Source: Rhodoferax sp.
Lineage (GTDB): Bacteria > Pseudomonadota > Gammaproteobacteria > Burkholderiales > Burkholderiaceae_C
Reading direction: 5' to 3'
DNA length: 64,000 nt
Assembly: GCF_023700745.1 (NCBI RefSeq)
Contig: NZ_JAMPYG010000008.1
Span: 62,001-126,000, forward strand
The notes under the pieces are model-generated. The model worked only from the letters and a program-made list of their open reading frames with translations. It had not been told where the DNA came from and did no database searches. The translations under genes were made by a program, and so were the position numbers. This document shows positions 16,061 to 22,968 of the stretch, one piece after another; the stretch's first letter is position 1; each line of letters starts with the position of its first letter.

Positions 16061-16884
16061 GCTGCCACCTCTGCGACCGGGCTTGCCGCGTTGCGCAAAC
16101 CCCAGCCATAGGACTCCATTGACAGCACACCATAGGTGATGTCGCCGGTAATGACCTGCGCGGCCTCGGCCTCGTGGCTGGCGCCCAGCGCCACCAGCAA
16201 AGGCAAAAAGTGTTCCTGCGTGGGGTGGGCACGCTCGGCATGTGGCGCCAGGCGGCGGTAGTCCAGCAGCGCCGCCACGTCGGCGCGGCTGACGGCCTGA
16301 CGGACCCAATGGGCGAACTCGACAGCGTAGTCGACAGCAGGCGCTGCAGGGCGCTGCAGCTCGTAGAGGTTGTGCGTCATGCTGCCGGAGCCCACGATCA
16401 GCACGCCCTGGTCGCGCAGCGGCGCCAGCGCCCGGCCCAAGGCCAGCGCCCCGGCGGTATCCAGATGGTGCGGCATGGAGACCTGGAACACTGGCACGTT
16501 GGCTTGCGGCAACAAGTGGAACAGTGGCACCCAGGCGCCATGGTCGAGACCACGATGCGCCTCCGCGCTCACAGACCAACCCGCCTGAGCCAACAGCTGC
16601 AGCGCGCCCAAGGCCAGCTCGGGCTGACCCGGCGCCGGGTACTGCAGCGCATACAGCGCAGCCGGGAAGCCGCCAAAGTCGTGAACGGTTTCAGGGGTCG
16701 GTGTTGTCAGTACCTGCAGCTCGCGGGTTTGCCAGTGCGGCGACACCACCAGCACCGCCTTGATACCTGTGAGTTGTTGCCCCAGGGCGCGCAGATTGGC
16801 GCCAAGGAGCCCGGGCTCCAAGGCCAACGTGGGGGCACCATGCGAGATGAAGAAAACGGGCGCGCGCAGCTGGGTCGTGTTCAT
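16057..16884 (-). CDS. ygiD: Class III extradiol ring-cleavage dioxygenase (DODA/YgiD type)
   Basis: A 275-residue LigB-fold dioxygenase. The early SHGAP motif (His15) and SPHW motif give two of the non-haem metal ligands, and an HDFGGFP block follows, all characteristic of the 4,5-DOPA dioxygenase/YgiD family. E. coli YgiD opens L-DOPA in vitro; the natural substrate in this family is generally unknown. It heads a three-gene unit with the esterase and the unknown 166-residue protein, and is divergent from cytochrome b561 across 182 bases of AT-rich sequence. Possibly all three act on one phenolic compound, but that is conjecture. Confidence 0.85.
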   Translation of the reverse strand: MNTTQLRAPVFFISHGAPTLALEPGLLGANLRALGQQLTGIKAVLVVSPHWQTRELQVLTTPTPETVHDFGGFPAALYALQYPAPGQPELALGALQLLAQAGWSVSAEAHRGLDHGAWVPLFHLLPQANVPVFQVSMPHHLDTAGALALGRALAPLRDQGVLIVGSGSMTHNLYELQRPAAPAVDYAVEFAHWVRQAVSRADVAALLDYRRLAPHAERAHPTQEHFLPLLVALGASHEAEAAQVITGDITYGVLSMESYGWGLRNAASPVAEVAA

Positions 16885-17066
16885 GGCAATTTCCAGAAGG
16901 TTGAGAGGTGTAGCTGAACCGAGTATGCAATAACCCAGGATTTAATCATTCAAATAAATCGAATCACAACATCAATCAGATTGAACCGATTTGGATTAAT
17001 AGACCCATAAACTTCTTTCCATCGCAGCAGGATAAACCCTGTCCAACCCATTTCCGGAGAAGCATT

Positions 17067-17642
17067 TTGACCCCACCCCTGTCCGCCCGAGTGCCAACAG
17101 CCGCCCGCTACAGCGCGACGGCCATGGTTTTGCACTGGTTGCTGGCGCTGGTCATCGTGACCATGTTTGTGGTTGGCGTGTACATGACCGATCTGCCTTT
17201 TTCCCCGCAGCGACTGAAACTCTACAACTGGCACAAATGGGCGGGCGTCACGTTTTTGGCGCTGACGGTATGGCGCATGGTGTGGCGCGTCACACACCGT
17301 CCACCGACATTGCCCATCACCGTGACCAGGAACATGCCGGGCTGGCAAATCCGGGCCTACCATGCCACGCACCATCTGATATACCTGCTGTTTTTTGCCG
17401 TGCCGCTGGTCGGCTGGGCCTACAGCTCGGCGGCCGGGTTCCCGATTGTCTGGTTTGGCCAGATGCCCCTGCCCGATTTGCTGCCCGTCAACAAGGAGCT
17501 GGCTGAACTCATCAAGCCTTTGCACAAGCTGATGGCGCTGGCGCTGCTGGCGCTGGCCGGTCTGCACATCGCCGCGGCACTCAAACACCACCTGGTGGAC
17601 CGTGACGGCCTGCTGTCACGCATGTTGCCCACCCGTTCCTGA
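17067..17642 (+). CDS. Cytochrome b561
   Basis: A 191-residue four-helix membrane protein of the bacterial cytochrome b561 family (CybB type). Histidines suited as haem b ligands sit in HWLLAL, YNWHKWAGV, ATHHLIYLL and KPLHKLMAL at the helix ends. It passes electrons across the inner membrane, in E. coli from ubiquinol to superoxide. The start is a TTG at 17067, with a GGAGA ribosome site at 17056-17060; the first ATG (17124) falls inside the first helix region, so TTG is preferred. Followed 28 bases later by a yceI gene, the same pairing as cybB-yceI in other proteobacteria. Confidence 0.88.
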   Translation: MTPPLSARVPTAARYSATAMVLHWLLALVIVTMFVVGVYMTDLPFSPQRLKLYNWHKWAGVTFLALTVWRMVWRVTHRPPTLPITVTRNMPGWQIRAYHATHHLIYLLFFAVPLVGWAYSSAAGFPIVWFGQMPLPDLLPVNKELAELIKPLHKLMALALLALAGLHIAAALKHHLVDRDGLLSRMLPTRS

Positions 17643-17670
17643 ACACACCGCCTGTCACGGAGTCCACACC

Positions 17671-18246
17671 ATGAATTTTTTCGCCCTCATTCCCGCCGTC
17701 CTGACCGTGGCATTCAGCGCTGCTGCCATGCCCGCTGCGGCCCAGCAAAAGCTGCTGACCAGCCAGAGCAGCATCGCCTTCGAAGTCAAACAGATGGGGG
17801 TGCCGGTGCAAGGGCATTTCAAGAAGTTCGATGCCCAGATCAGTTTTGACGCGGCCAAACTGGCAACCAGCAAAGTCACCTTGGCCGTCGACATCGCCAG
17901 CGCCACGCTGGGCGCGCCTGAAATGGATGCCGAGCTGCCCAAAGCCACCTGGTTCAACACCGCCAAATTCCCGCAAGCCCAATTCACGTCCTCCGCCTTC
18001 AAGTCCCTGGGTGGAGGCAAGTACGAAGTGGCGGGCAAGCTTGCCATCAAGGGCCAAAGCCACGATGTGACCGTGCCGCTGGCCATGTCACAAAACGGCG
18101 CCACCACCACGGCAACCGGTGTGCTACCCATCAAACGGCTGGCATTCAGGATCGGCGAAGGCGACTGGGCCGACACCTCGATGGTGGCCGATGACGTGCA
18201 GGTCAGATTCAAGTTGGCCCTGAGCGGGATCCCCAAGCTGCCCTGA
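17671..18246 (+). CDS. YceI-family periplasmic protein (first copy)
   Basis: A 191-residue protein with a signal peptide (residues 1-25, ending MPAAAQQ) and a YceI lipocalin-like beta-barrel. Family features include SSIAFEVKQMGVPVQGHFKKFD, FPQAQFTS and LAIKGQSHDVTVP. YceI proteins bind polyprenoid or long-chain amphiphiles in the periplasm. The start at 17671 follows ACGGAG; the upstream extension to 17602 overlaps the cytochrome gene in another frame. It differs markedly from the second copy 54 bases downstream, so this is not a recent tandem duplication. Confidence 0.9.
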   Translation: MNFFALIPAVLTVAFSAAAMPAAAQQKLLTSQSSIAFEVKQMGVPVQGHFKKFDAQISFDAAKLATSKVTLAVDIASATLGAPEMDAELPKATWFNTAKFPQAQFTSSAFKSLGGGKYEVAGKLAIKGQSHDVTVPLAMSQNGATTTATGVLPIKRLAFRIGEGDWADTSMVADDVQVRFKLALSGIPKLP

Positions 18247-18299
18247 TCGACCGATCAAGCATTTTTTTACCTTTCCCTTAACCCTCTCTGGAGCTTTCC

Positions 18300-18872
18300 A
18301 TGCGTTTATCCCTCATTTCTGCTGCTGCCTTGTCCCTGCTCGCGCTGGGCTCCCAGGCCCAGGCAGCCAACTACGCCATTGACCCGGCCCACACCTACGT
18401 GACGTTTGAGATCGACCACTTTGGCACCTCGACCAACCGCGGCCGTTTTGACAAAAAAGAAGGCAAGGTTGAATTTGACCGCGCCGCCAAGACCGGCAAG
18501 GTCGATATCGCCATTGACACCAAGTCGGTCAACACCGGCTTTGGCGCCTTCAACGAGCACCTGCAAAGCGCCGAGCTGCTGGACGCCGCCAAGTTTCCCA
18601 AGATGACCTTTGTGTCCACCCAGTTCAACTTCAACGGCGACAAGCTGGCCGACATCGCCGGCAACCTGACCCTGCTCGGCAAAACACAGCCGGTCACGCT
18701 CAAGGCCACCAACTTCAATTGCTACGACAACCCCATGCTCAAGCGTGAAGTGTGCGGCGGCGACTTCGAAGCCACCATCGACCGCACCCAGTTTGGGGTG
18801 AACTACGGCATTGACTGGGGGTTTCCGAAAAACGTACGGCTGCTGATCCAGGTCGAAGCCATCAAGCAGTAA
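18300..18872 (+). CDS. yceI: YceI-family periplasmic protein (second copy)
   Basis: A 190-residue protein with signal peptide (residues 1-22, ending AQAANY) and the canonical YceI barrel: DPAHTYVTFEIDHFGTS, FDKKEGKVEFDR, FPKMTFVSTQ, and a C-terminal FGVNYGIDWG. It is closer to E. coli YceI than the first copy and contains two Cys in the CYDNPMLKREVC loop, which could form a disulfide. Likely binds an isoprenoid lipid, for example a ubiquinone precursor, in connection with cytochrome b561. The ATG at 18300 follows TCTGGAG. Its 3' end overlaps the convergent hemG by 11 bases. Confidence 0.93.
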   Translation: MRLSLISAAALSLLALGSQAQAANYAIDPAHTYVTFEIDHFGTSTNRGRFDKKEGKVEFDRAAKTGKVDIAIDTKSVNTGFGAFNEHLQSAELLDAAKFPKMTFVSTQFNFNGDKLADIAGNLTLLGKTQPVTLKATNFNCYDNPMLKREVCGGDFEATIDRTQFGVNYGIDWGFPKNVRLLIQVEAIKQ

Positions 18873-19410
18873 TTTCGCACACCTGACGCGCAAACGCCTC
18901 CACCTGCCCCCAGTCGGTGAACTCCACCACCGCTGTCGGGTCGGTGGGGCCCTTGGTGATCAGCATGATGAACCGGATCATCTGGCGATCAAAAAAACCA
19001 TACCTTGGGTAATCCAGCTTGCCAGCGAACACCCCCGTCAGACGGGGTTTCCATCTGATGCTTTTGAGCAACTTGCGGCAATAGGGATTGGTTTCAGGGG
19101 TGTTCTTGTCGGGCTTGCGCGCCACGATGTTGACTGAGAAAAATGCGCTGGGCCGGCTCTCCAGCAGCGCCTGATGCCGACCAATGAATTCCGTCACCAG
19201 TGGCTGGTGGTGGCCATAACGGATGCTGGCGCCGATCACAATGCGTTCAAAGCTGTTCAGGTCCAGCGCCCCGGCTTCAGCCAGCAAGGCCACCGTCACC
19301 GGCCGCCCCAAACCCTCCATGACCTGCTTCATCCGATCGCAAATCCGTTTGGTATGACCGTCGGTGGTGGCATAAGCGATCAAAATGCGTTCAGCAGTGG
19401 GTTCCGTCAT
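18862..19410 (-). CDS. hemG: Protoporphyrinogen IX dehydrogenase, flavodoxin type
   Basis: A 182-residue flavodoxin-fold protein with the FMN phosphate loop AYATTDGHTKRI near the N-terminus and the HemG-specific segments IGASIRYGHHQP, SRPSAFFSVNIVARKPDKNTPETNPY and DYPRYGFFDRQMIRFIM. HemG oxidises protoporphyrinogen IX to protoporphyrin IX with quinone as acceptor at the inner membrane, the penultimate step of haem synthesis. It is convergent with yceI (11-base 3' overlap) and lies downstream of the flavin reductase on the same strand with a 15-base gap. Confidence 0.9.
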   Translation of the reverse strand: MTEPTAERILIAYATTDGHTKRICDRMKQVMEGLGRPVTVALLAEAGALDLNSFERIVIGASIRYGHHQPLVTEFIGRHQALLESRPSAFFSVNIVARKPDKNTPETNPYCRKLLKSIRWKPRLTGVFAGKLDYPRYGFFDRQMIRFIMLITKGPTDPTAVVEFTDWGQVEAFARQVCEITA

Positions 19411-19425
19411 GGCAGGCTTACCAGT

Positions 19426-19944
19426 TTACAAAGGGTGCTCAGTGTAAAACTTTCCGCCGTGATAAAGCAGCGGCGAGACACCTTCGCGGTGTGTGCAATG
19501 CTCCACTTCGCCCACAAAAATCACATGGTCGCCTTCGGTGTAGCGACTGCGGTTGAAACATTCAAAAGTGGCCACAGCACCTGCCAGCAAGGGCGCACCA
19601 CAGCGTCCTTCGACAAACGCCACATCGGCAAAACGATCCAGCCCACGGGTGGCAAAGCGCAGCGCCAGCGTCTGCTGGTCGGCCGCCAGGATGTTGATGG
19701 CGTAATGGGAGCCTTGGCGAAAAGCCTCCATCGATGTCGCCGCCTGCGACAAGCTCCACAGCACCAGCGGCGGCGTGAGTGACACCGAGTTGAAAGAATT
19801 GGCGGTCAGGCCGACCAGGCGGCCATCGGCGGCGCGCGCCGTGACAATGGTGACCCCGGTGGCAAACATGCCAAGGGCCGTACGAAATTCGGTACTGGAG
19901 AATAACGGGGGACTGGCGTTTGCGCCTTGGGATTTCAAAAACAT
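19426..19944 (-). CDS. Flavin reductase-like FMN-binding protein
   Basis: A 172-residue split-barrel flavin reductase domain protein. The N-terminal block FRTALGMFATGVTIVTA, then GLTANSFNSVSLTPPLVLWSL, and the late GDHVIFVGEVE are diagnostic of the two-component monooxygenase reductase family (HpaC-like). It would reduce free FMN or FAD with NAD(P)H. No oxygenase partner is adjacent; it may be co-transcribed with hemG. The start at 19944 fits the family; an in-frame upstream start at 20004 adds 20 residues without homology. Confidence 0.86.
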   Translation of the reverse strand: MFLKSQGANASPPLFSSTEFRTALGMFATGVTIVTARAADGRLVGLTANSFNSVSLTPPLVLWSLSQAATSMEAFRQGSHYAINILAADQQTLALRFATRGLDRFADVAFVEGRCGAPLLAGAVATFECFNRSRYTEGDHVIFVGEVEHCTHREGVSPLLYHGGKFYTEHPL

Positions 19945-20043
19945 CCTGTGCAATTTAACCGATAACGCATCAACGTAGTGCTGCAGTGGGCAATACAGTG
20001 TCAAGCGGCATTGCTGCGCCCATTGGACGCGGCAATGCCAATC

Positions 20044-20086
20044 AGGGGTATACCCCTAAACAGAAATGTATTTGTTCAAATACAAT
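20044..20086 (+). promoter_or_regulatory. Two palindromes and a -10 box upstream of the candidate small RNA
   Basis: A perfect 14-base palindrome AGGGGTATACCCCT (20044-20057) is followed by a second perfect inverted repeat GTATTTG-TT-CAAATAC (20069-20084). The latter overlaps TACAAT (20081-20086), a five-of-six match to a -10 box. No -35 hexamer stands at the right distance. If transcription starts near 20093, the first palindrome is centred about 42 bases upstream, the usual place for an activator that contacts RNA polymerase. The sites could equally serve the flavin reductase gene on the minus strand. Confidence 0.4.
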
Positions 20087-20087
20087 A

Positions 20088-20155
20088 TGCTGGTTGTTCT
20101 TTTTTAGCGATCAGAACAACAAGCGAGTTTGGAGCCCCTCGGGGCTCCTTTTTTT
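20088..20155 (+). ncRNA. Candidate small RNA ending in an intrinsic terminator
   Basis: The stretch holds an 8-base-pair stem (GTTGTTCT at 20093-20100 with AGAACAAC at 20112-20119), a short single-stranded part, then a strong terminator with seven Ts. This layout is that of an Hfq-type small RNA. There is no plus-strand gene between 18872 and this terminator, because hemG and the flavin reductase run on the minus strand, so the terminator implies a short plus-strand transcript. No similarity to a known sRNA is recognised, and the 5' end is a guess from the -10 box. Confidence 0.4.
20131..20155 (+). terminator. Rho-independent terminator, plus strand
   Basis: Seven-base-pair GC-rich stem GGAGCCC (20131-20137) / GGGCTCC (20142-20148) with a CTCG loop, followed directly by seven Ts (20149-20155). 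On the minus strand there is no T-run after the stem, so it acts in the plus direction only. The T-run overlaps the stop codon of the convergent ClC gene. Confidence 0.85.
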
Positions 20156-21497
20156 AGGTCGGCTCGTTTCTGGGCAAGCGCTGCAACTGCAATAGCGCCA
20201 GCGCACTGTACAGTGGCACACTCATCAGGCGCGACACGCCGCTGGCTACCACCGCCGAGGCCATGAGGCTCAGCACCAGACCATGGCCTGCCACCATTTC
20301 CATGACGATGATGAACGAGGTCAGTGGCGCTTGTGTGACGGCCGCCAGAAAACCCACCATACCCAGTGCAATCAAGGTCGGCGCATTGGCATACCCAATG
20401 AACTGCGCCACATCGTTGCCCAGGGCACCGCCAATGGCCAGCGCGGGCGCAAAGATGCCACCGGGCACACCGGCCCAGGCCGTGATCCAGGTGGCCATGA
20501 ACTTCAGCAGCACATAAAACGGCGAGGTGTCATCGTTGCCTTCGAGCATGGCGCGGCTGTGGGCATAGCCGGTACCAAAGGTGTTGCCGTGGCTGACCAG
20601 CCCGATAACGGCAACGATCAGCCCACAAGCAGCGGCAAACACCACCGGGTTGCGCTTGCGCCAGTGGCTGAAGCGGTCGCCTGATTCGCCCCGGATCGAC
20701 ACCAGCAAGAGCCGTGCAAACAGCCCGCCGGCCAGACCACTGAGCACTGCCACGGCCAGCCCCGGCAAGAGCAGTGCCGTGCTCAGGTGTTGCACCCGGA
20801 TCACCCCAAAGTAGGTCGCGTTGCCGTAAATCGACACCGCCATCAGGCCGCTCAGCACGATGGCCGCCAGCAGCAGACCGCTGGAGCGTTGTTCGGGCTT
20901 GCGCGACAGTTCTTCAATGGCAAACATGACGCCGCCCAGCGGGGTGTTGAAGGCTGCCGCAATACCGGCAGCGCCGCCAGCCATCATCAGACCGTGTTCG
21001 GACACCTGCGATTTGTCCGGCAACCAACGCCGGGCATGGTGCATGACCCCGGCGGCAATTTGCACCGAAGGGCCTTCGCGCCCAAGTGACAAGCCCGCCA
21101 GCAGACCCCAGGTGGCGAGCGCCATTTTGGCGAAGCTGAGCTTGAGCGACACAAACAGACTGCGGTTGGCCTGTGACACACCGCCGTCCAGCGCCGCCAT
21201 CACCTGCGGAATACCCGAGCCCGCGCTGCCCATGGCATAACGGCGCATGACCCAGACAATGGCGGCGGCACACAAGGGCGTCCACAGCAACGGCGCCCAC
21301 CAGTAAAGCCGCTGGACATGTTCGAACGCGCCAAATGCGAGTTCGGTCATTCTGGTGAACGCCACCACCGTCAGCCCCGCCAGGGCAGCAAAAACCATCA
21401 CCAGCACACGCCCGGTCCAGGCACGCCAGTCAATCACTTCCTTGTGGATGGCATGCAGGATTTCGTCGCTGTTGACATCTGAATTCATGGTCTTCAT
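20154..21497 (-). CDS. ClC-family chloride channel or H+/Cl- exchanger
   Basis: A 447-residue multi-helix membrane protein with the three selectivity motifs of ClC proteins: GSGIP near residue 70, GREGPS with the gating Glu, and GGIFAP. An IEE pair in FAIEELSRK matches the internal proton Glu of E. coli ClcA, and PLYSALAL carries the conserved central Tyr, so exchange and not simple channel activity is likely. It has no C-terminal CBS domains. Start choices are ATG at 21497 or 21488. It is divergent from the DapB-like gene, with 145 bases between them. Confidence 0.9.
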   Translation of the reverse strand: MKTMNSDVNSDEILHAIHKEVIDWRAWTGRVLVMVFAALAGLTVVAFTRMTELAFGAFEHVQRLYWWAPLLWTPLCAAAIVWVMRRYAMGSAGSGIPQVMAALDGGVSQANRSLFVSLKLSFAKMALATWGLLAGLSLGREGPSVQIAAGVMHHARRWLPDKSQVSEHGLMMAGGAAGIAAAFNTPLGGVMFAIEELSRKPEQRSSGLLLAAIVLSGLMAVSIYGNATYFGVIRVQHLSTALLLPGLAVAVLSGLAGGLFARLLLVSIRGESGDRFSHWRKRNPVVFAAACGLIVAVIGLVSHGNTFGTGYAHSRAMLEGNDDTSPFYVLLKFMATWITAWAGVPGGIFAPALAIGGALGNDVAQFIGYANAPTLIALGMVGFLAAVTQAPLTSFIIVMEMVAGHGLVLSLMASAVVASGVSRLMSVPLYSALALLQLQRLPRNEPT

Positions 21498-21642
21498 GGG
21501 GCTGGATGGCAAGCGTAGGAAAAGGGAAGTCTGGACAGATTGTGCGGGCAAAATACATTGCGACAAACGTATTTAAGCATAATGCCCCCAAGTGGCACGC
21601 CGTGTTGGACGGGTGCCACAATCAACCACAAGGAGGAGCCTC

Positions 21643-22398
21643 ATGATCAAAGTCGGATTGGTGGGTTTTGGCAAAGCAGGACAAGCGGTAGCGCAGGTGC
21701 TTCAGGAAGACCCGCGCTATGAATTGTGCTGGATTGCACGCCGCTCTGCGGTCACCATGGCACCAACACCCTCCGGGATTGACACGCCTTTGGTGGCCCT
21801 GGCCACGCCCGATGACTGGGGCCAGTGGCTCGATAGCCACCCGGTGGACGCACTGGTGGATTTTTCCCGGCCCGAAAGTCTGCACCTCTACGGCGAACAG
21901 GTGCGCATGCGTGGGCTCATGCTGATCAGCGCGATATCCGCTTACAGCGACGCCGACCTTGACTATGCGCACACCCTGGCCAAGAACGCACGCGTGCTGT
22001 GCTCACCCAACATCACGGTGGGCATCAACTTCCTGATCATGGCGGCACGCCTGTTGCGCAAGATCGCGCCGTTTGCCGACGTCGAAATTGTCGAGCAGCA
22101 CTTTCGGGAAAAGCCCGAGGTTTCCGGCACAGCACGCAAAATTGCACAGACGATCGACGTCGACGAGGATCGCATCACCTCGCTGCGGTTGGGCGGCATC
22201 GTCGGCCACCATGAGGTGATTTTTGGCTTTCCGTACCAGACCGTGCGCCTCATTCACAATTCGATCGAACGCCGCGCCTTTGGCACCGGGGCCGCTTTTG
22301 CGCTGGCTGAACTGGCCCGTTGTGAGAATGGCTTTTACACCTTTGACGATTTGATGATGCGGATGGTGAGAAAAGAGTTACTGAGCAAGCAACCCTGA
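21643..22398 (+). CDS. Divergent dihydrodipicolinate-reductase-like protein
   Basis: A 251-residue protein with an N-terminal Rossmann domain (VGLVGFGKAGQAV, residues 4-16) and a C-terminal domain resembling DapB. The SPNITVGINFLIMAA block aligns with the DapB SPN.SxGxN motif, and EQHFREKPEVSGTA replaces the usual HHRHKxDAPSGTA: one His and the Lys are kept, but the DAP portion is altered with one residue fewer. A true DapB probably exists elsewhere in the genome, and this paralogue may reduce another cyclic imine or act in another amino acid pathway. The ATG at 21643 follows AGGAGGAG. It is followed by a MarR regulator. Confidence 0.75.
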   Translation: MIKVGLVGFGKAGQAVAQVLQEDPRYELCWIARRSAVTMAPTPSGIDTPLVALATPDDWGQWLDSHPVDALVDFSRPESLHLYGEQVRMRGLMLISAISAYSDADLDYAHTLAKNARVLCSPNITVGINFLIMAARLLRKIAPFADVEIVEQHFREKPEVSGTARKIAQTIDVDEDRITSLRLGGIVGHHEVIFGFPYQTVRLIHNSIERRAFGTGAAFALAELARCENGFYTFDDLMMRMVRKELLSKQP

Positions 22399-22469
22399 CT
22401 CAAATTTAGAGCGCGAACCAGCACGTTCGGCCCTATGATTCCGGGCTCTGCATTAGCACCAAGAATTTT

Positions 22470-22958
22470 ATGCCGCGCACCAACGCACAAGACAGCCAGT
22501 CAGACCAATCCAGCCAGGTTTTGCGCCGCTTTCGGGTGGTATTCAACGCCATCCGCAGCCATTTCAAGCAAATTGAAAAACAGGTCGGTTTGGGCGGTGC
22601 ACAGGTCTGGGCACTGAGCGTGATTCGCGACCAGCCAGGCATTGGCATGGGCGAATTGGCTAAATGCATGGATGTGCACCAGTCCACCGCCAGCAATTTG
22701 GTGAGAGCCTTGCACCAAAAAGAACTGATCCGCATGGACAAGAACGCCCAGGACAAACGCCATGTGCACTTGCACATTACCCATCAGGCACAGACCCTGC
22801 TGGCCAGGGTGCCGGGGCCGTTCGAAGGGATTCTGCCGGCCGCACTCGATGAGTTGAGTCCGCAAACCCTGCAACGACTCGATCAGGATCTGGCCGAGCT
22901 GATTGCGTTGCTCAAAGCCGATGAAAACGCTGGCAGCATTCCGCTGGCGCAGTTGTAG
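22470..22958 (+). CDS. MarR-family transcriptional regulator
   Basis: A 162-residue winged-helix protein. The recognition part GMGELAKCMDVHQSTASNLVRAL is followed by a wing with MDKNAQDKRHVHLHIT, the conserved DxR(R/H) turn of MarR proteins. Dimerisation helices flank it at both ends. It lies 71 bases after the DapB-like gene on the same strand, so it may regulate that gene or the ClC transporter. No ligand can be assigned. Convergent with uup. Confidence 0.85.
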   Translation: MPRTNAQDSQSDQSSQVLRRFRVVFNAIRSHFKQIEKQVGLGGAQVWALSVIRDQPGIGMGELAKCMDVHQSTASNLVRALHQKELIRMDKNAQDKRHVHLHITHQAQTLLARVPGPFEGILPAALDELSPQTLQRLDQDLAELIALLKADENAGSIPLAQL

Positions 22959-22968
22959 CGCGGCAATT

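Noticed and set aside
16061-16579. N-terminal extension of the esterase frame
   Set aside because: The frame stays open through the dioxygenase gene, but its Arg/Gly/Pro-rich product is unlike a protein domain; the family start is at 16060.
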